A stretch of DNA of 64,000 nt from Oscillibacter hominis (GCF_014334055.1 NZ_CP060490.1:2356001-2420000), one strand, 5' to 3'. Positions 9,465 to 19,210 are shown, counted from the stretch's first letter. A program made the numbers and translations. The notes: generated by a model from the letters alone, not told the origin.

Positions 9465-9937
9465 ATAATCACTCCTATCACACACGATGTAATACTTGCA
9501 AAGAGTAAGGATAAAACATTCCTTTTTATTGCGGCACGCTTTCCAAAATATCGAATCTCTAACGGTAATGTAGCGATTCCAACCATCATCAGTGTTGAAA
9601 TAAAAATGGCGATTTGTGCATATCCGGCTCCGGCGGCAAGAAGCGAAGCGGCAAGCGGTAAAGCCACAAAACCCGGAATTAGAGTGATACAGCCCACAAC
9701 AGCGGCGATGATCATTCCCATAATACCAGAGTCAGTTCCGAGAAGCGTAGAGATTGTCTGCACATCTAATAAAGTCAGGATAAATCCGATTAAAAGCAAA
9801 ACTGCCAGTACAGACGGAAGAATATTTTCAAAAGACCGCCACGCTTTTTTTAATGCAAGTTTCGTTTTCTCTTTATCCTTGATAAAGGAAATGAAGAACC
9901 ATAATAACGCGATTCCATATAAAATCTTTGTAAACAC
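9461..9937 (-). CDS. Permease, first half (YraQ/DUF318-like)
   Basis: A 158-residue membrane protein starting at GTG 9937. It has a leading helix, a charged loop (KDKEKTKLALKKAWRSF) and three further helices with the LIPGFVALPLAASLL motif found in YraQ-type permeases. The stop overlaps the start of the second half, so the two are almost certainly co-translated. The single-chain members of this family are about 300-350 residues; here the same content is split over two genes, an arrangement also known in Clostridia. No metal-binding tail or regulator is attached. It lies downstream of gntR on the same strand, 28 bp from its stop. Confidence 0.72.
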   Translation of the reverse strand: MFTKILYGIALLWFFISFIKDKEKTKLALKKAWRSFENILPSVLAVLLLIGFILTLLDVQTISTLLGTDSGIMGMIIAAVVGCITLIPGFVALPLAASLLAAGAGYAQIAIFISTLMMVGIATLPLEIRYFGKRAAIKRNVLSLLFASITSCVIGVIM

Positions 9938-9965
9938 CGGTGTCTCACATCCCTAAACATATTGC

Positions 9966-11363
9966 TCAACTCCGTTTTTGGAGAAAATTTGCGGTATGTT
10001 CAATCTTCGCGCCCACCTCGCGCAGCAATTCCATATACCCCTGGGCAAATAGATCTGAATCTTCCGCATCAATCGCTCGAGTCAGCTTCTCAATCGGTGC
10101 GGATGGCCCGGCGCCCATTGTACTCTGCTGCTCCGACAGGAACGGATAGGTGAAAAGCAAAAACTCCAGCAATTTGCCGTAGGTCTCAAAGAAAGCCGTA
10201 ACCGGATGAAGGACCAGGATATATTCCGTTACCAAAACAATGGCTTCCAGCCCGCAAAGGCCCTTGCTGTCTGCCAGGAGGTTTTTCAGATCGCGGGTTC
10301 GCGTCTCATCGAGTCTCAGCAGATCCCTGCTGATGATTTCCTCGGCAGTGAGCAAAAGGAGCTCAATGCTCTCCTTTGCCATCAGGACATTTTTTTGTAT
10401 GGACGGCCGCCGCAGTTTTTCCCAGTTTGGGGCGGAGAACTGTACTTGATTTCCCACGCCGTTTATAGAGTGGATCAAGCCCATATCCCGCAACAGTCCC
10501 ACCGTGCGCCGGGCGGTGTTTACAGAAACGGCGAACTCCAGAGCCATATTTTCATAGGACGGAAGCATCTCCCCCTCTGCGTATTTTCCTTTTATAAGAC
10601 CGTAAATGATTCTCGCGGCCAGGGTATGGCAGTGCTGCGGCCTGTCCCGATAGGTCTGCCAGTGAAAGGAGATTTGATCCGGCACTGCCGCGGTTTGGGA
10701 AGTGTCGTCAATAAACCCCTGTAAAACCTGTTGAGTTATCGACTGTAACCCCATGAACGCCCGGAATACGCCGCCGCGGTCAAGAGCTTCGCAGCTTGCT
10801 ATCAGATTCCTGTGGCATTCCTGATATTCTTCACTGGTCTCCTCATCAAAGGATGTAATATAGGGGAACTGAAAAAAGGAAACCATATCTGCAAAAAGAG
10901 ATCTTATCAGCTGATTTTGGACGGCGTTTAGCATCCTGTTGCAGCAGAACATAGAGATGGACACGATGCCCGCGTTTTTTTGCCTGCATACCCGCAAAAT
11001 CTCGTGCAGCTCATAGTCAGTGAGTTTTTGAGCCCCCGCGCGGAACACAGGCGTTAAAAGCAGATCGGTCACTTGATAAACGGTGCCGATGGCCTCTTTG
11101 CGGGCCAGATAATATTGCCGCGTGACCTGGAGCGTCTCTTCCGGAGTGGTCTCATGCACCACCAGGGTATGGCGGCCGGGAGAAACATCGATCAAATGGT
11201 CCTGCTGCAATTTTCTCAAAGCGTTCCGTACAGTTTGAGGCGCTACCTGGAATGTGCCGCCGATCTGTTCTATGGTGGGCAGAAATTCGCCCTTGCGCAG
11301 ATGTCCGAACAGAATGTGACATTTATAATACTCGTAAATCAAGTTGTACTTTCCACGTTCCAA
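9966..11363 (-). CDS. GntR-family regulator with two winged-helix domains in one chain
   Basis: The TTG at 11361-11363 is chosen because AGAGGAG lies 8 nt upstream and the product then begins MERGKYNLIY, a normal GntR start; the frame is open much further upstream without sensible sequence. The 465-residue protein has a GntR winged helix at ~5-75 (FGHLRKGEFLPTIEQIGG, VAPQTVRNALRKLQ), a helical domain, a second winged helix at ~245-315 (KGKYAEGEMLPSYENMALEF, VSVNTARRTVGLL) and another helical domain. The halves resemble each other, so it looks like an internal duplication that could bind DNA as a monomer. It is transcribed away from the c-di-GMP/phosphorelay genes and is the best candidate regulator of the island. 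Confidence 0.85.
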   Translation of the reverse strand: MERGKYNLIYEYYKCHILFGHLRKGEFLPTIEQIGGTFQVAPQTVRNALRKLQQDHLIDVSPGRHTLVVHETTPEETLQVTRQYYLARKEAIGTVYQVTDLLLTPVFRAGAQKLTDYELHEILRVCRQKNAGIVSISMFCCNRMLNAVQNQLIRSLFADMVSFFQFPYITSFDEETSEEYQECHRNLIASCEALDRGGVFRAFMGLQSITQQVLQGFIDDTSQTAAVPDQISFHWQTYRDRPQHCHTLAARIIYGLIKGKYAEGEMLPSYENMALEFAVSVNTARRTVGLLRDMGLIHSINGVGNQVQFSAPNWEKLRRPSIQKNVLMAKESIELLLLTAEEIISRDLLRLDETRTRDLKNLLADSKGLCGLEAIVLVTEYILVLHPVTAFFETYGKLLEFLLFTYPFLSEQQSTMGAGPSAPIEKLTRAIDAEDSDLFAQGYMELLREVGAKIEHTANFLQKRS

Positions 11364-11812
11364 AATCGTCTCTCCTCTGGTTTTTAGAAAATCGCACCGG
11401 GCACCTCGTGTTGGATTAATATTCATTATACACTTTTTTAGCCGGATTGCGAGAAGAAAGTAATATTCTGTTGATTTATGCAATTGAAGTTGGTACAATA
11501 AAATCATATATACATACATGGACAAGGACGGCACTGTAATTTTCACGCAGCATGGGCCTGGGCCGGAGAAAATGATAAGGAGTTCACGGATGTTCTCCCG
11601 CACTGTGAAAAAGTCATAAAACTGACGTCTGTGACACTTTAAACCTTATTAATTGTATTTTTGCAAATTCTACCATAAGATTATCGGCACAATCTGCGTC
11701 CAATATGAACAGAATAGTCAGCTTTTGTAATCAACAAACTTTACGAAAGAAAGGGCGGTTCATCTCCCTTCTTTCTATGCCGGAATCGTGAGAGAAAAGA
11801 GGAGATTTTCGT
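11364..11812 (+). promoter_or_regulatory. Divergent control region between gntR and the c-di-GMP gene
   Basis: This 449-bp stretch has no convincing gene. On the plus strand a strong promoter reads TTGATT (11471-11476), 17 bp, TACAAT (11494-11499). Copy 2 of the atacatggacaagg motif follows at 11514-11527. A 33-codon frame starts inside it (ATG 11518 to TAA 11619) but lacks a ribosome site, so translation is doubtful. Near 11744-11779 an imperfect GAAAG...CTTTC hairpin precedes the ribosome site of the next gene. I looked for a c-di-GMP riboswitch pattern here and saw none. Confidence 0.6.
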
Positions 11813-14401
11813 ATGCTCGAGCGAAAATGTATATTGGTTGTGGAGGATAACGAAATCAACCGGGCGACCCTTTGCGGGCTGTTAGCCTCTCAATATCAAA
11901 TCCTGGAAGCAGAAAACGGACAGGTAGCGTTGGATATCCTAAAAGAAAAGAAGGATGATATCTCTCTAGTTCTGCTGGATATCACCATGCCCGTCATGGA
12001 TGGATACACCTTTCTTTCCATCGTCAAAAAGGATTCGGATCTATCTGCAATTCCTGTCATTGTAACCACCCAAAACGACAGCGACGCCGATGAGGTGGCC
12101 GCGCTGACTCACGGCGCCGAGGATTTTGTCACAAAGCCCTACAAAGCTGAAATCCTTTTGAACCGCATTTCCAGCACCATTCGCTTTCGGGAAACCGCAG
12201 CCATGATCAATCAGTTTCAGCATGACCACTTGACAGGCCTTTACAGCAAGACGTTCTTCTGCCAGCGCACCAAAGAACTGCTGATGCGGCATCCGGAACG
12301 GGACTTTGATATCATCTGTTCCGATGTTGAAAATTTCAAGCTCATCAACGATGTGCTGGGCAACAGGGCTGGGGACGATCTACTGCGGGAAATTGCCGAT
12401 TGCTGCCGCGCGTATACCGGAACGGACGGCATATGCGGGCGGCTGAATTCAGACCGTTTTGTCTGCTTGGTAGAGCGCGAAAGAACTTACAGCGATGAGG
12501 TCTTCCTCGAACTCAGCAAAAAGATTAGTATCCTGTCCAACAACAAAAGCGTCGATATCAAATGGGGTATCTATGCCATTGAGGAACGGGACCTGCCCGT
12601 GGAGCAGATGTGCGACCGGGCGATGCTGGCGGTGCAGAGCATCAAAGGGAAATACGGCTGTTATTTTGCGTTCTATAACAACAGCCTCCGGGATAAATTG
12701 CTGCGTCAACAGGCCATCATTGACAGTATGGAATCCGCGCTCAGGGACGGACAGTTCCAAGTTTATTTTCAGCCCAAGTACCGAATCCGGGACGATCATC
12801 TGGCCGGCGCAGAGGCGTTGGTGCGCTGGACGCACCCCCAGTGGGGAATGCTGTCCCCCGCGGAGTTTATCCTTCTGTTTGAGAAGAATGGCTTTATTAC
12901 CAAGCTGGATCAGTTCGTTTGGGAAGAGGTATGCAGGAAACTGAAGGCTTGGGAAAAAAGAGGATACGCCCACTTCCCTGTGTCCGTCAATGTGTCCCGG
13001 GCGGATATCTACAGCGTGGATATTGCGGACCTTTTGATCGGCATTATGGAAAAATATGAGCTGGCGCCGGAACGGCTCCATCTGGAGATCACGGAAAGCG
13101 CGTACACAGAAAATTCGAAACAGCTGATCGAGGTGGTCAGCCAGCTGCGGGAGCTTGGATTTATCATCGAGATGGACGATTTCGGAAGCGGGTATTCCTC
13201 CCTCAATATGATCAACCAGATGCCAATCGACGTTTTGAAGCTGGATATGAAGTTTATACAAAGTGAAACGGCGAAGCCGCTTGAGCATGGGATATTGCAG
13301 TTTGTAATAGACCTGGCCCGCCGGATGCATCTCAGCGTGGTGGCCGAGGGCGTTGAAACACGGGAGCAGCTGAACCGGTTGATGGAAGTGGACTGCGACT
13401 ATGTGCAGGGGTATTATTTTGCCCGGCCCATGCCGCCGGAGGACTTTGAGCAGTTTCTGGAGAAGGAAAAGCTGCGCGGCATGCTGGGAACCCCCCCACC
13501 TTCCAATGATGAGGGTCAATCCGAATCTCACAAGCAGATACTCTTCATCGCGGATGAGGACGGGCAGTACATAGAGCAGGTGCGGGCAAATTTTTCGGCT
13601 CTGTTTCACGTCATCGCCGCAACAAATGTCAATGCGGCGATGAATCTTGTCGCAGAGCAAGGCGACCGGATCGCCCTTGTGCTGCTCAGCTATAGCCTTT
13701 CCAAAGACGGCGCCTTTGCGGTGCTGGAGCTGATCCGGCAGAACAGAGATCTGTGGAAGATTCCTGTCATTATTACGGGACCGGCAGACAGGGATCTTGA
13801 GAGAAAAGCACTGGAGGCGGGCGCCTTGGATTACGCAGCCAAGCCCCACTGGCCGGAAAGCCTCACAAAGCGGGTTGCCCATGCCATCCGGCTGAACACC
13901 TCCCGGATGCGGGAAGAAACATTGCGGGAAGAAGCGTTCCGGGATCCTATGACCGGCGCGCTGAACCGGCGCGGCTGGCAGGCTGCGGCGGGCGCGCTTC
14001 ACAAAGGGGACGCCCCCATGGCCGTGTGCTTTTTTGACCTGGATAACCTCAAAAAAATAAATGATATTCATGGGCATGGCGAGGGTGACCGGCTGATCGT
14101 TGCGTTCAGCAAGGTGATTCAGGAAAATATTCGCGACACGGACATCGTGGCCCGCTTGGGCGGCGACGAGTTCATGGTGGTGATGAAACGAATGCAGTCC
14201 CCGGAAATCGCGCTGAAGAAATGCCAGGAGATTTGCAATGTGTTCCGGGAAGCGCCTATCATTGAGAGAATGCCGGCCACCGCCTCCGCCGGAATCGTGA
14301 TGTGGAACGCGGAGTGTTCCCTGGAGGATATCGTCGAACAGGTGGACACAGCCCTCTACCATGCTAAGACAACCCATGATGGCCAGTGCGTCATATTGTA
14401 A
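11813..14401 (+). CDS. REC-GGDEF-EAL-REC-GGDEF cyclic-di-GMP protein
   Basis: An 862-residue cytoplasmic protein with a good ribosome site (AGAGGAG). In order: a receiver (~5-120) with its Asp in LVLLDITMPVMDG; a degenerate GGDEF domain (~135-290; NSDRF where GGDEF is expected); an EAL phosphodiesterase domain (~300-555) with intact motifs EALVRW, EITES, DDFGSGYSSL, AEGVET and QGYYFARP; a second receiver (~575-695) whose acceptor position is Ser (LVLLSYS); and a canonical GGDEF domain (~705-860; RLGGDEF) with an RxxD inhibitory-site motif (RDTD) five residues before it. So one cyclase and one phosphodiesterase both look active. The Hpt gene 52 bp downstream could phosphorylate the first receiver. 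Confidence 0.93.
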   Translation: MLERKCILVVEDNEINRATLCGLLASQYQILEAENGQVALDILKEKKDDISLVLLDITMPVMDGYTFLSIVKKDSDLSAIPVIVTTQNDSDADEVAALTHGAEDFVTKPYKAEILLNRISSTIRFRETAAMINQFQHDHLTGLYSKTFFCQRTKELLMRHPERDFDIICSDVENFKLINDVLGNRAGDDLLREIADCCRAYTGTDGICGRLNSDRFVCLVERERTYSDEVFLELSKKISILSNNKSVDIKWGIYAIEERDLPVEQMCDRAMLAVQSIKGKYGCYFAFYNNSLRDKLLRQQAIIDSMESALRDGQFQVYFQPKYRIRDDHLAGAEALVRWTHPQWGMLSPAEFILLFEKNGFITKLDQFVWEEVCRKLKAWEKRGYAHFPVSVNVSRADIYSVDIADLLIGIMEKYELAPERLHLEITESAYTENSKQLIEVVSQLRELGFIIEMDDFGSGYSSLNMINQMPIDVLKLDMKFIQSETAKPLEHGILQFVIDLARRMHLSVVAEGVETREQLNRLMEVDCDYVQGYYFARPMPPEDFEQFLEKEKLRGMLGTPPPSNDEGQSESHKQILFIADEDGQYIEQVRANFSALFHVIAATNVNAAMNLVAEQGDRIALVLLSYSLSKDGAFAVLELIRQNRDLWKIPVIITGPADRDLERKALEAGALDYAAKPHWPESLTKRVAHAIRLNTSRMREETLREEAFRDPMTGALNRRGWQAAAGALHKGDAPMAVCFFDLDNLKKINDIHGHGEGDRLIVAFSKVIQENIRDTDIVARLGGDEFMVVMKRMQSPEIALKKCQEICNVFREAPIIERMPATASAGIVMWNAECSLEDIVEQVDTALYHAKTTHDGQCVIL

Positions 14402-14453
14402 AACCGGCGAACCTGCGGGGCCGCAGAAACCGCTAACAGAAAGGGAACGGATT

Positions 14454-14825
14454 ATGGATCATTTTAAGAAAATCTTTGCGGCGTATGGCGTGGATTATGA
14501 CGCCACGCTGAGGCGTTTCGCCGGGAACATGGCTTTATATCTGCGCGTGCTGGGGATGCTGCCAAAGGATAAAAGCCTGGAAAAACTCGGCGCCGCCATC
14601 GACAGCGGGGATCTGGACAGCGCTTTTGAGGCCGCGCACACGCTGAAAGGCGTCGCGGGAAACCTGGGCCTGACCCCATTATTTGAAGCGGTCCACGCCA
14701 TTGTGGAGCCGCTGCGCGCGAGGGAAGAGCGCGGCGACTATGCGCAGCTCTACACGGCGGTTCAAGCGGAATATCAAAAGGCGGAGGACTTTGCGGAAGC
14801 GTTAAAACGCGTTCATACGCTCTAA
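14454..14825 (+). CDS. Histidine phosphotransfer (Hpt) protein
   Basis: A 123-residue helical protein with the Hpt signature AAHTLKGVAGNLG; the His (~62) is the phosphate carrier. Hpt proteins shuttle phosphate between the receiver of a hybrid kinase and a second receiver. It lies between the c-di-GMP protein and three hybrid kinases on the same strand, none of which has its own Hpt domain, and a fourth hybrid kinase lies at 4573. It is the only free Hpt in the window and therefore the likely hub. The ATG at 14454 has a GA-rich ribosome site. Confidence 0.9.
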   Translation: MDHFKKIFAAYGVDYDATLRRFAGNMALYLRVLGMLPKDKSLEKLGAAIDSGDLDSAFEAAHTLKGVAGNLGLTPLFEAVHAIVEPLRAREERGDYAQLYTAVQAEYQKAEDFAEALKRVHTL

Positions 14826-14898
14826 AAGTACTGCCGCACACATGAAGCATCAACTCACAAGCGCCTTTTAGACGTTTCCGCATAGAAAGGAAATCGAT

Positions 14899-17800
14899 AT
14901 GATGCAGACGAATCACCTCTCCGCCGAACTGCAGGCCGCACTCAATCAGCTTCCCAGTGGGCTGGCAATTTATCAGCTTAATAACGGACAACTCTGCTCT
15001 ATATTCCGCAACCCGGCTTTTTACCGGGTGATGGGATATGGAGAGGAACATATTGCCCAGAGCGAAGCCGGGCAGCTCTTTATCAATATCATTGAGGAGG
15101 ACCGGTCCGCCCTTTTGGAAAGGACCATGGAAGCGCTGGAAAGCGATGAAGAGATGGTCTATACCCTGCGGGTCTTCAACGACCGGCTCCAAAGCCGCCG
15201 CTGGATCCATTTGGAGGGTTCCCGCCAAATCCAGGCGGACGGCTCAACACTTCTGTATATCACCTACACGGACGTCACGGAAGAAAGACATGTAGAGTCG
15301 GAATTGGCGGCCGCCAATGAGAAAATGCAGGATATTGTCAACGCGATCCCCGGCGGCGTGGCCATCTATAAAATGACGAATATCTTTGAAACCGTCTATT
15401 TTTCCGACGGCATCCCCAAGCTGACCGGCTACACGGCGGAGGAATACCGCGAGCTGTGTAAGCGCGACGCGGCGGAAATGACCTATCCGGAGGATACTCC
15501 CGCCGTCATAGAGAAATTGCAGGAGGCCGTCCGGAACCATACGACTGCAAAATTTGAATTCCGCAAGCGGCATCGTGACGGCCATATCGTGTGGGTGCGC
15601 ATTCAGGCCAGACAAATCGGCGAAGCGGACGGGGCGCCGCTGATCCACTGCGTTTTCCATGATATCTCCGAGCTGAAAGAGACCCAGCAAGAGATGAGCC
15701 ATCTGCTGGACTCCATCCCCGGCGGCGTCGCCAGCTACCGGGTTGAGGACGGCAAATTTATCCCCGTCTTTTATTCGGAAGGGGTTTCCGCCCTCTCGGG
15801 CCACACCCCGGCAGAATTTGACGCAATGATCGCCGGGGATGCCTACAACGCCATCTACCCGGGCGATCTCGACCGGGTGATCCGGGCGGCGGAGGAAGCC
15901 CTGCGCATTGGGAACATCCTGGATATCTCCTACCGGACGCGGCATAAAAACGGAAGCCTGGTATGGGTCCATTTCAACGGCCGCAGAATCGGGCCTCTCA
16001 CGGCGTCCACGCGGTTTTACGCCTCTATTACCGGCCTGTCCTCGGAGTCCCGCATGTACCAGGAACTGGCCGAAGAATTGGCGGATTCCATCTATGTTAT
16101 CAGCCAGGAAAACTATGAGCTGCTCTATTCCTACGAGACAAAGAAGCTGCTCCCAGACGCAGAGAACTGCATTGGGAAGAAGTGTTACGAGGCCTTGCAG
16201 GGCCGCACGACCCCTTGCTCTTTCTGCAATTTTCTAAAAGGCAATCCCGGTGAGAATATCCAGGCCGTCTCGCACCGGAACAACCGAACTTACAGCATGC
16301 ATTACCGGAAGACCGTTTGGAACGGGATTCCCGCCTATATCCAATATCTGCGGGACGCTACGGAAGAGATTGAAATTCAGCGGGAAAAAGAGCGTCTGGA
16401 GCAGTACTTTCAGACGCTGGTGGAAACGCTGCCCGGCGGGGTCGTTGTGGTGCGGGGCAAAACGGGTGAAGCTCTCGCGGCAGAGTTTATATCGGCGGGC
16501 TTTGCCGCCATGGTCGGCGTCACGGTGGAAAGGGCATGGGAAATTTACGGAGAGGACACTATGGCTTCAGTCCATCCGAAAGACCGGCCAATCCTGATCG
16601 GACAGCTTGATGCGTTGTTCTCCCAGCAGAGTACCCGCGGAGAGCTGTCCTATCGGCTGAAGAATGGAAAAGGAAGCTATCTCTGGATCAAAAACACGCT
16701 CTCCATTATAACCGGCAAGGATGGAAACCGGCGGCTGTATATGTTTTTGCAGGATATCACGGAAGAACATGAGAAACAAAGGCGGATACGCGAGCAATAT
16801 AAAGAAATGCTGCTGCAGCATTACCGGACGCCCGGCCCAAACGCGCTGATCGTGGGCCATTGCAACGTCACCCGGGATTTGATCCTGGAGATCAACGACT
16901 ATACCGTCTCTCAGGCCACAAGGTCATTCGGCCCAAACCGGGAGGGGTTCTTTACTGCGCTGGCCGGCCTGATCGTCGATCCCCAAGAGCGGCAGAAGTT
17001 TCTGGACACCTATCTCAACGAGCCGCTTCTGGCGGCCTACCGCCGCGAGAACACCGAGCAGGTCCGCTCCTGTTTTATCCGGATCCCCGGCGAAGAAACG
17101 GGGCGGTATGCCCGGTGTCAGGTCAATCTGGTGAAGGAGCCCGACACCGGCGATATCACCGGCATTTTGACTGTAACGGACATCACGGAACAGGCCGTCT
17201 CCGAACGGGTCCTTCACCGGCTCTCCAACACTGGGTACGACCATATTGTGACCGTTGACCTGATCCGCGACCGGTACAAGATCTTCACCAGCGACGCCAG
17301 CGCCTGCTGTGTGCCGCTCCCCGACGGCGGCTCCCACTCCGGTTGGATGGAGTATATGCTGGAGAACTGGGTCGTTCCAAAAGACCAGGAAAATTACAAG
17401 AAATATCTGGACGCCGCTTATATGGCCGAACGGCTGGCCAAAAGTGGGACCTACACCTTCGACTATTCCGTGGCGGATGAGGATGGGAGCATCCGGGTAA
17501 AGCGGATGACCGTTTTTTCCATCGACCCGCGGCTGGGGCTGGCGTGTCTGGCCCGAACGGATGTGACGGAGTCGGTACGGGAGCAGCAGGGTCTGCTGAA
17601 CATGCTGGCCTATACGTTTGAGCTGGCCAGCTTTGTCAATGTGGCAACAGGCCGGATGGTGATGTATACCCGCCAGACGGTACTGGAGGATCTGTCGCCG
17701 TATATTATGGAGGACTATGGCGCGCAAATCGCGGAAGCGATAAATCATTATGGAAACACGCAGCAGGAGCGGGAGAAGCTCCACGGTCAGTTCAAATTGA

Positions 17801-19206
17801 GCACCATACTGGACCAACTGGAAAAGAAGCCCCTGGGCTATGATTTTGTGTGCCCCTATCATGAAGAGGGAGGGCTTCGATACAAAAAAATCAATATCCT
17901 GTGGGGCGACCGGAACCATCAGACTGTTTGCGTTGTACGCGCGGATGTGACCGAAATGCTGACGGCCGAACGGAAAACCAAGGAGGAGCTGGAACACGCC
18001 CTTGAGCTGGCGGAACAGGCCAATCAGGCCAAGACCGCATTCCTCTCCTCCATGAGCCACGATATCCGCACCCCCATGAACGCCATCATGGGGATGACGA
18101 CACTCGCAAACGCCCATATGGACGACCGGTCCTATGTGGAAGACTGCCTGGGGAAGATCTCAGTCTCCTCCCGGCACCTGCTGAACCTCATCAACGATAT
18201 TCTGGAGATGAGCAAGATCGAGCGGGCGGATGTGGAGCTGAAGCGGGAACGGGTTTCCCTGCGGGAGCTGGCGGAGCAGGTCTCCACGATGATCCGCCCC
18301 CAGGTGGAAGAAAAAAAACTGCAGTTCCGGACCAGGGCCGATTCCATTGCCCATGCGTATTTTTATGGCGACCCCCTGCGGCTCAATCAGATCCTCATCA
18401 ACATACTGGGCAACGCGGTCAAATTCACCCCCGAGGGCGGCATCGTGGACTTTTTGGCAGAGGAATGCCCGGCGGCGGCAGCGGATTGCGTTCGTTACCG
18501 TTTCTCTATTCAGGACACAGGGGTTGGCATGTCCGAGCAAGTGTTATCCCATGTTTTTGAACCTTTCACCCGTGGCGAGAATGTGGGGCGTATTGAGGGA
18601 ACCGGTCTTGGTCTGAGCATTACCAAGGGGCTGGTGGACCGGATGGGAGGAAGCATTTCCGCAGAAAGCCGGGAGGGCGCGGGTTCCCTGTTCCGGGTCG
18701 AACTGGAATTTGAGCTCTGCCATGAGCCGGAAGAGATGTCCATGTCAAAGGCGCGGGAACTTCCCGGCCCCGGCGATGACAGCGCCTTGGCCGGGCGGCG
18801 GTTTTTGATCGCGGAGGATAACGAGATCAACGCGGAGATTCTCACCAGCCTGCTGGAGATGTTTGGCTGCACCGCGCTGGTGAAGACCGACGGCGCCCAG
18901 GCGGTACAGGAGTTCACCATGTCCCCGGCGGGAACCTATGACGCGATTTTGATGGACATTCAGATGCCGGTGATGACCGGCTATGAGGCGGCAAAAGCCA
19001 TCCGGGCGCTGCCCCGGGAGGATGCCGGCACGATCCCCATCATCGCCATGACGGCCAACGCCTTTGCCGAGGATGTGCAGGCCGCGTTAAAAGCAGGGAT
19101 GACCGCCCATGTGGCCAAGCCCATCGATCTGAATGTGCTGAAAACGACTTTAAAAAACGCGATATTACAAAATCTGAGGCTCAAGGAACGCCAACACAAG
19201 AGGTGA
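14899..19206 (+). CDS. Cytoplasmic multi-PAS hybrid histidine kinase
   Basis: 1,435 residues with no signal peptide or membrane helix. Several PAS repeats fill residues ~10-1000: the recurring IPGGV...Y and FRKRHRDGHIVWVRIQA-type segments mark at least four. One PAS-like segment (~405-435) carries GKKCYEALQGRTTPCSFC, a Cys cluster seen in other Firmicutes PAS proteins. HisKA has its His in SHDIRTPMNAIMGM (~1053), then HATPase (NILGNAVKF, DTGVGM, GTGLGLSI) and a receiver with Asp in ILMDIQMPVMTG (~1352). It senses intracellular cues of unknown identity. AAGGAAA precedes the start; the next gene follows after 4 bp. Confidence 0.93.
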   Translation: MMQTNHLSAELQAALNQLPSGLAIYQLNNGQLCSIFRNPAFYRVMGYGEEHIAQSEAGQLFINIIEEDRSALLERTMEALESDEEMVYTLRVFNDRLQSRRWIHLEGSRQIQADGSTLLYITYTDVTEERHVESELAAANEKMQDIVNAIPGGVAIYKMTNIFETVYFSDGIPKLTGYTAEEYRELCKRDAAEMTYPEDTPAVIEKLQEAVRNHTTAKFEFRKRHRDGHIVWVRIQARQIGEADGAPLIHCVFHDISELKETQQEMSHLLDSIPGGVASYRVEDGKFIPVFYSEGVSALSGHTPAEFDAMIAGDAYNAIYPGDLDRVIRAAEEALRIGNILDISYRTRHKNGSLVWVHFNGRRIGPLTASTRFYASITGLSSESRMYQELAEELADSIYVISQENYELLYSYETKKLLPDAENCIGKKCYEALQGRTTPCSFCNFLKGNPGENIQAVSHRNNRTYSMHYRKTVWNGIPAYIQYLRDATEEIEIQREKERLEQYFQTLVETLPGGVVVVRGKTGEALAAEFISAGFAAMVGVTVERAWEIYGEDTMASVHPKDRPILIGQLDALFSQQSTRGELSYRLKNGKGSYLWIKNTLSIITGKDGNRRLYMFLQDITEEHEKQRRIREQYKEMLLQHYRTPGPNALIVGHCNVTRDLILEINDYTVSQATRSFGPNREGFFTALAGLIVDPQERQKFLDTYLNEPLLAAYRRENTEQVRSCFIRIPGEETGRYARCQVNLVKEPDTGDITGILTVTDITEQAVSERVLHRLSNTGYDHIVTVDLIRDRYKIFTSDASACCVPLPDGGSHSGWMEYMLENWVVPKDQENYKKYLDAAYMAERLAKSGTYTFDYSVADEDGSIRVKRMTVFSIDPRLGLACLARTDVTESVREQQGLLNMLAYTFELASFVNVATGRMVMYTRQTVLEDLSPYIMEDYGAQIAEAINHYGNTQQEREKLHGQFKLSTILDQLEKKPLGYDFVCPYHEEGGLRYKKINILWGDRNHQTVCVVRADVTEMLTAERKTKEELEHALELAEQANQAKTAFLSSMSHDIRTPMNAIMGMTTLANAHMDDRSYVEDCLGKISVSSRHLLNLINDILEMSKIERADVELKRERVSLRELAEQVSTMIRPQVEEKKLQFRTRADSIAHAYFYGDPLRLNQILINILGNAVKFTPEGGIVDFLAEECPAAAADCVRYRFSIQDTGVGMSEQVLSHVFEPFTRGENVGRIEGTGLGLSITKGLVDRMGGSISAESREGAGSLFRVELEFELCHEPEEMSMSKARELPGPGDDSALAGRRFLIAEDNEINAEILTSLLEMFGCTALVKTDGAQAVQEFTMSPAGTYDAILMDIQMPVMTGYEAAKAIRALPREDAGTIPIIAMTANAFAEDVQAALKAGMTAHVAKPIDLNVLKTTLKNAILQNLRLKERQHKR

Positions 19207-19210
19207 CTAT

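Noticed and set aside
11518..11619. 33-codon frame starting in the shared 14-nt motif
   Set aside because: No ribosome site and no sensible peptide; kept only as a remark in the control region.
11604..11812. c-di-GMP riboswitch before the c-di-GMP gene
   Set aside because: The GEMM core and tetraloop receptor patterns I know are not visible; only a simple hairpin is present.
12449..14377. 642-codon minus-strand frame opposite the c-di-GMP gene
   Set aside because: It is His/Pro-rich without motifs, lacks a ribosome site, and the plus strand codes for five clear domains. Other long antisense frames (7178-8464, 16924-18117, 45799-46956, 48000-49301, 54004-55068) and the plus-strand frame 43821-45125 were rejected for the same reason.
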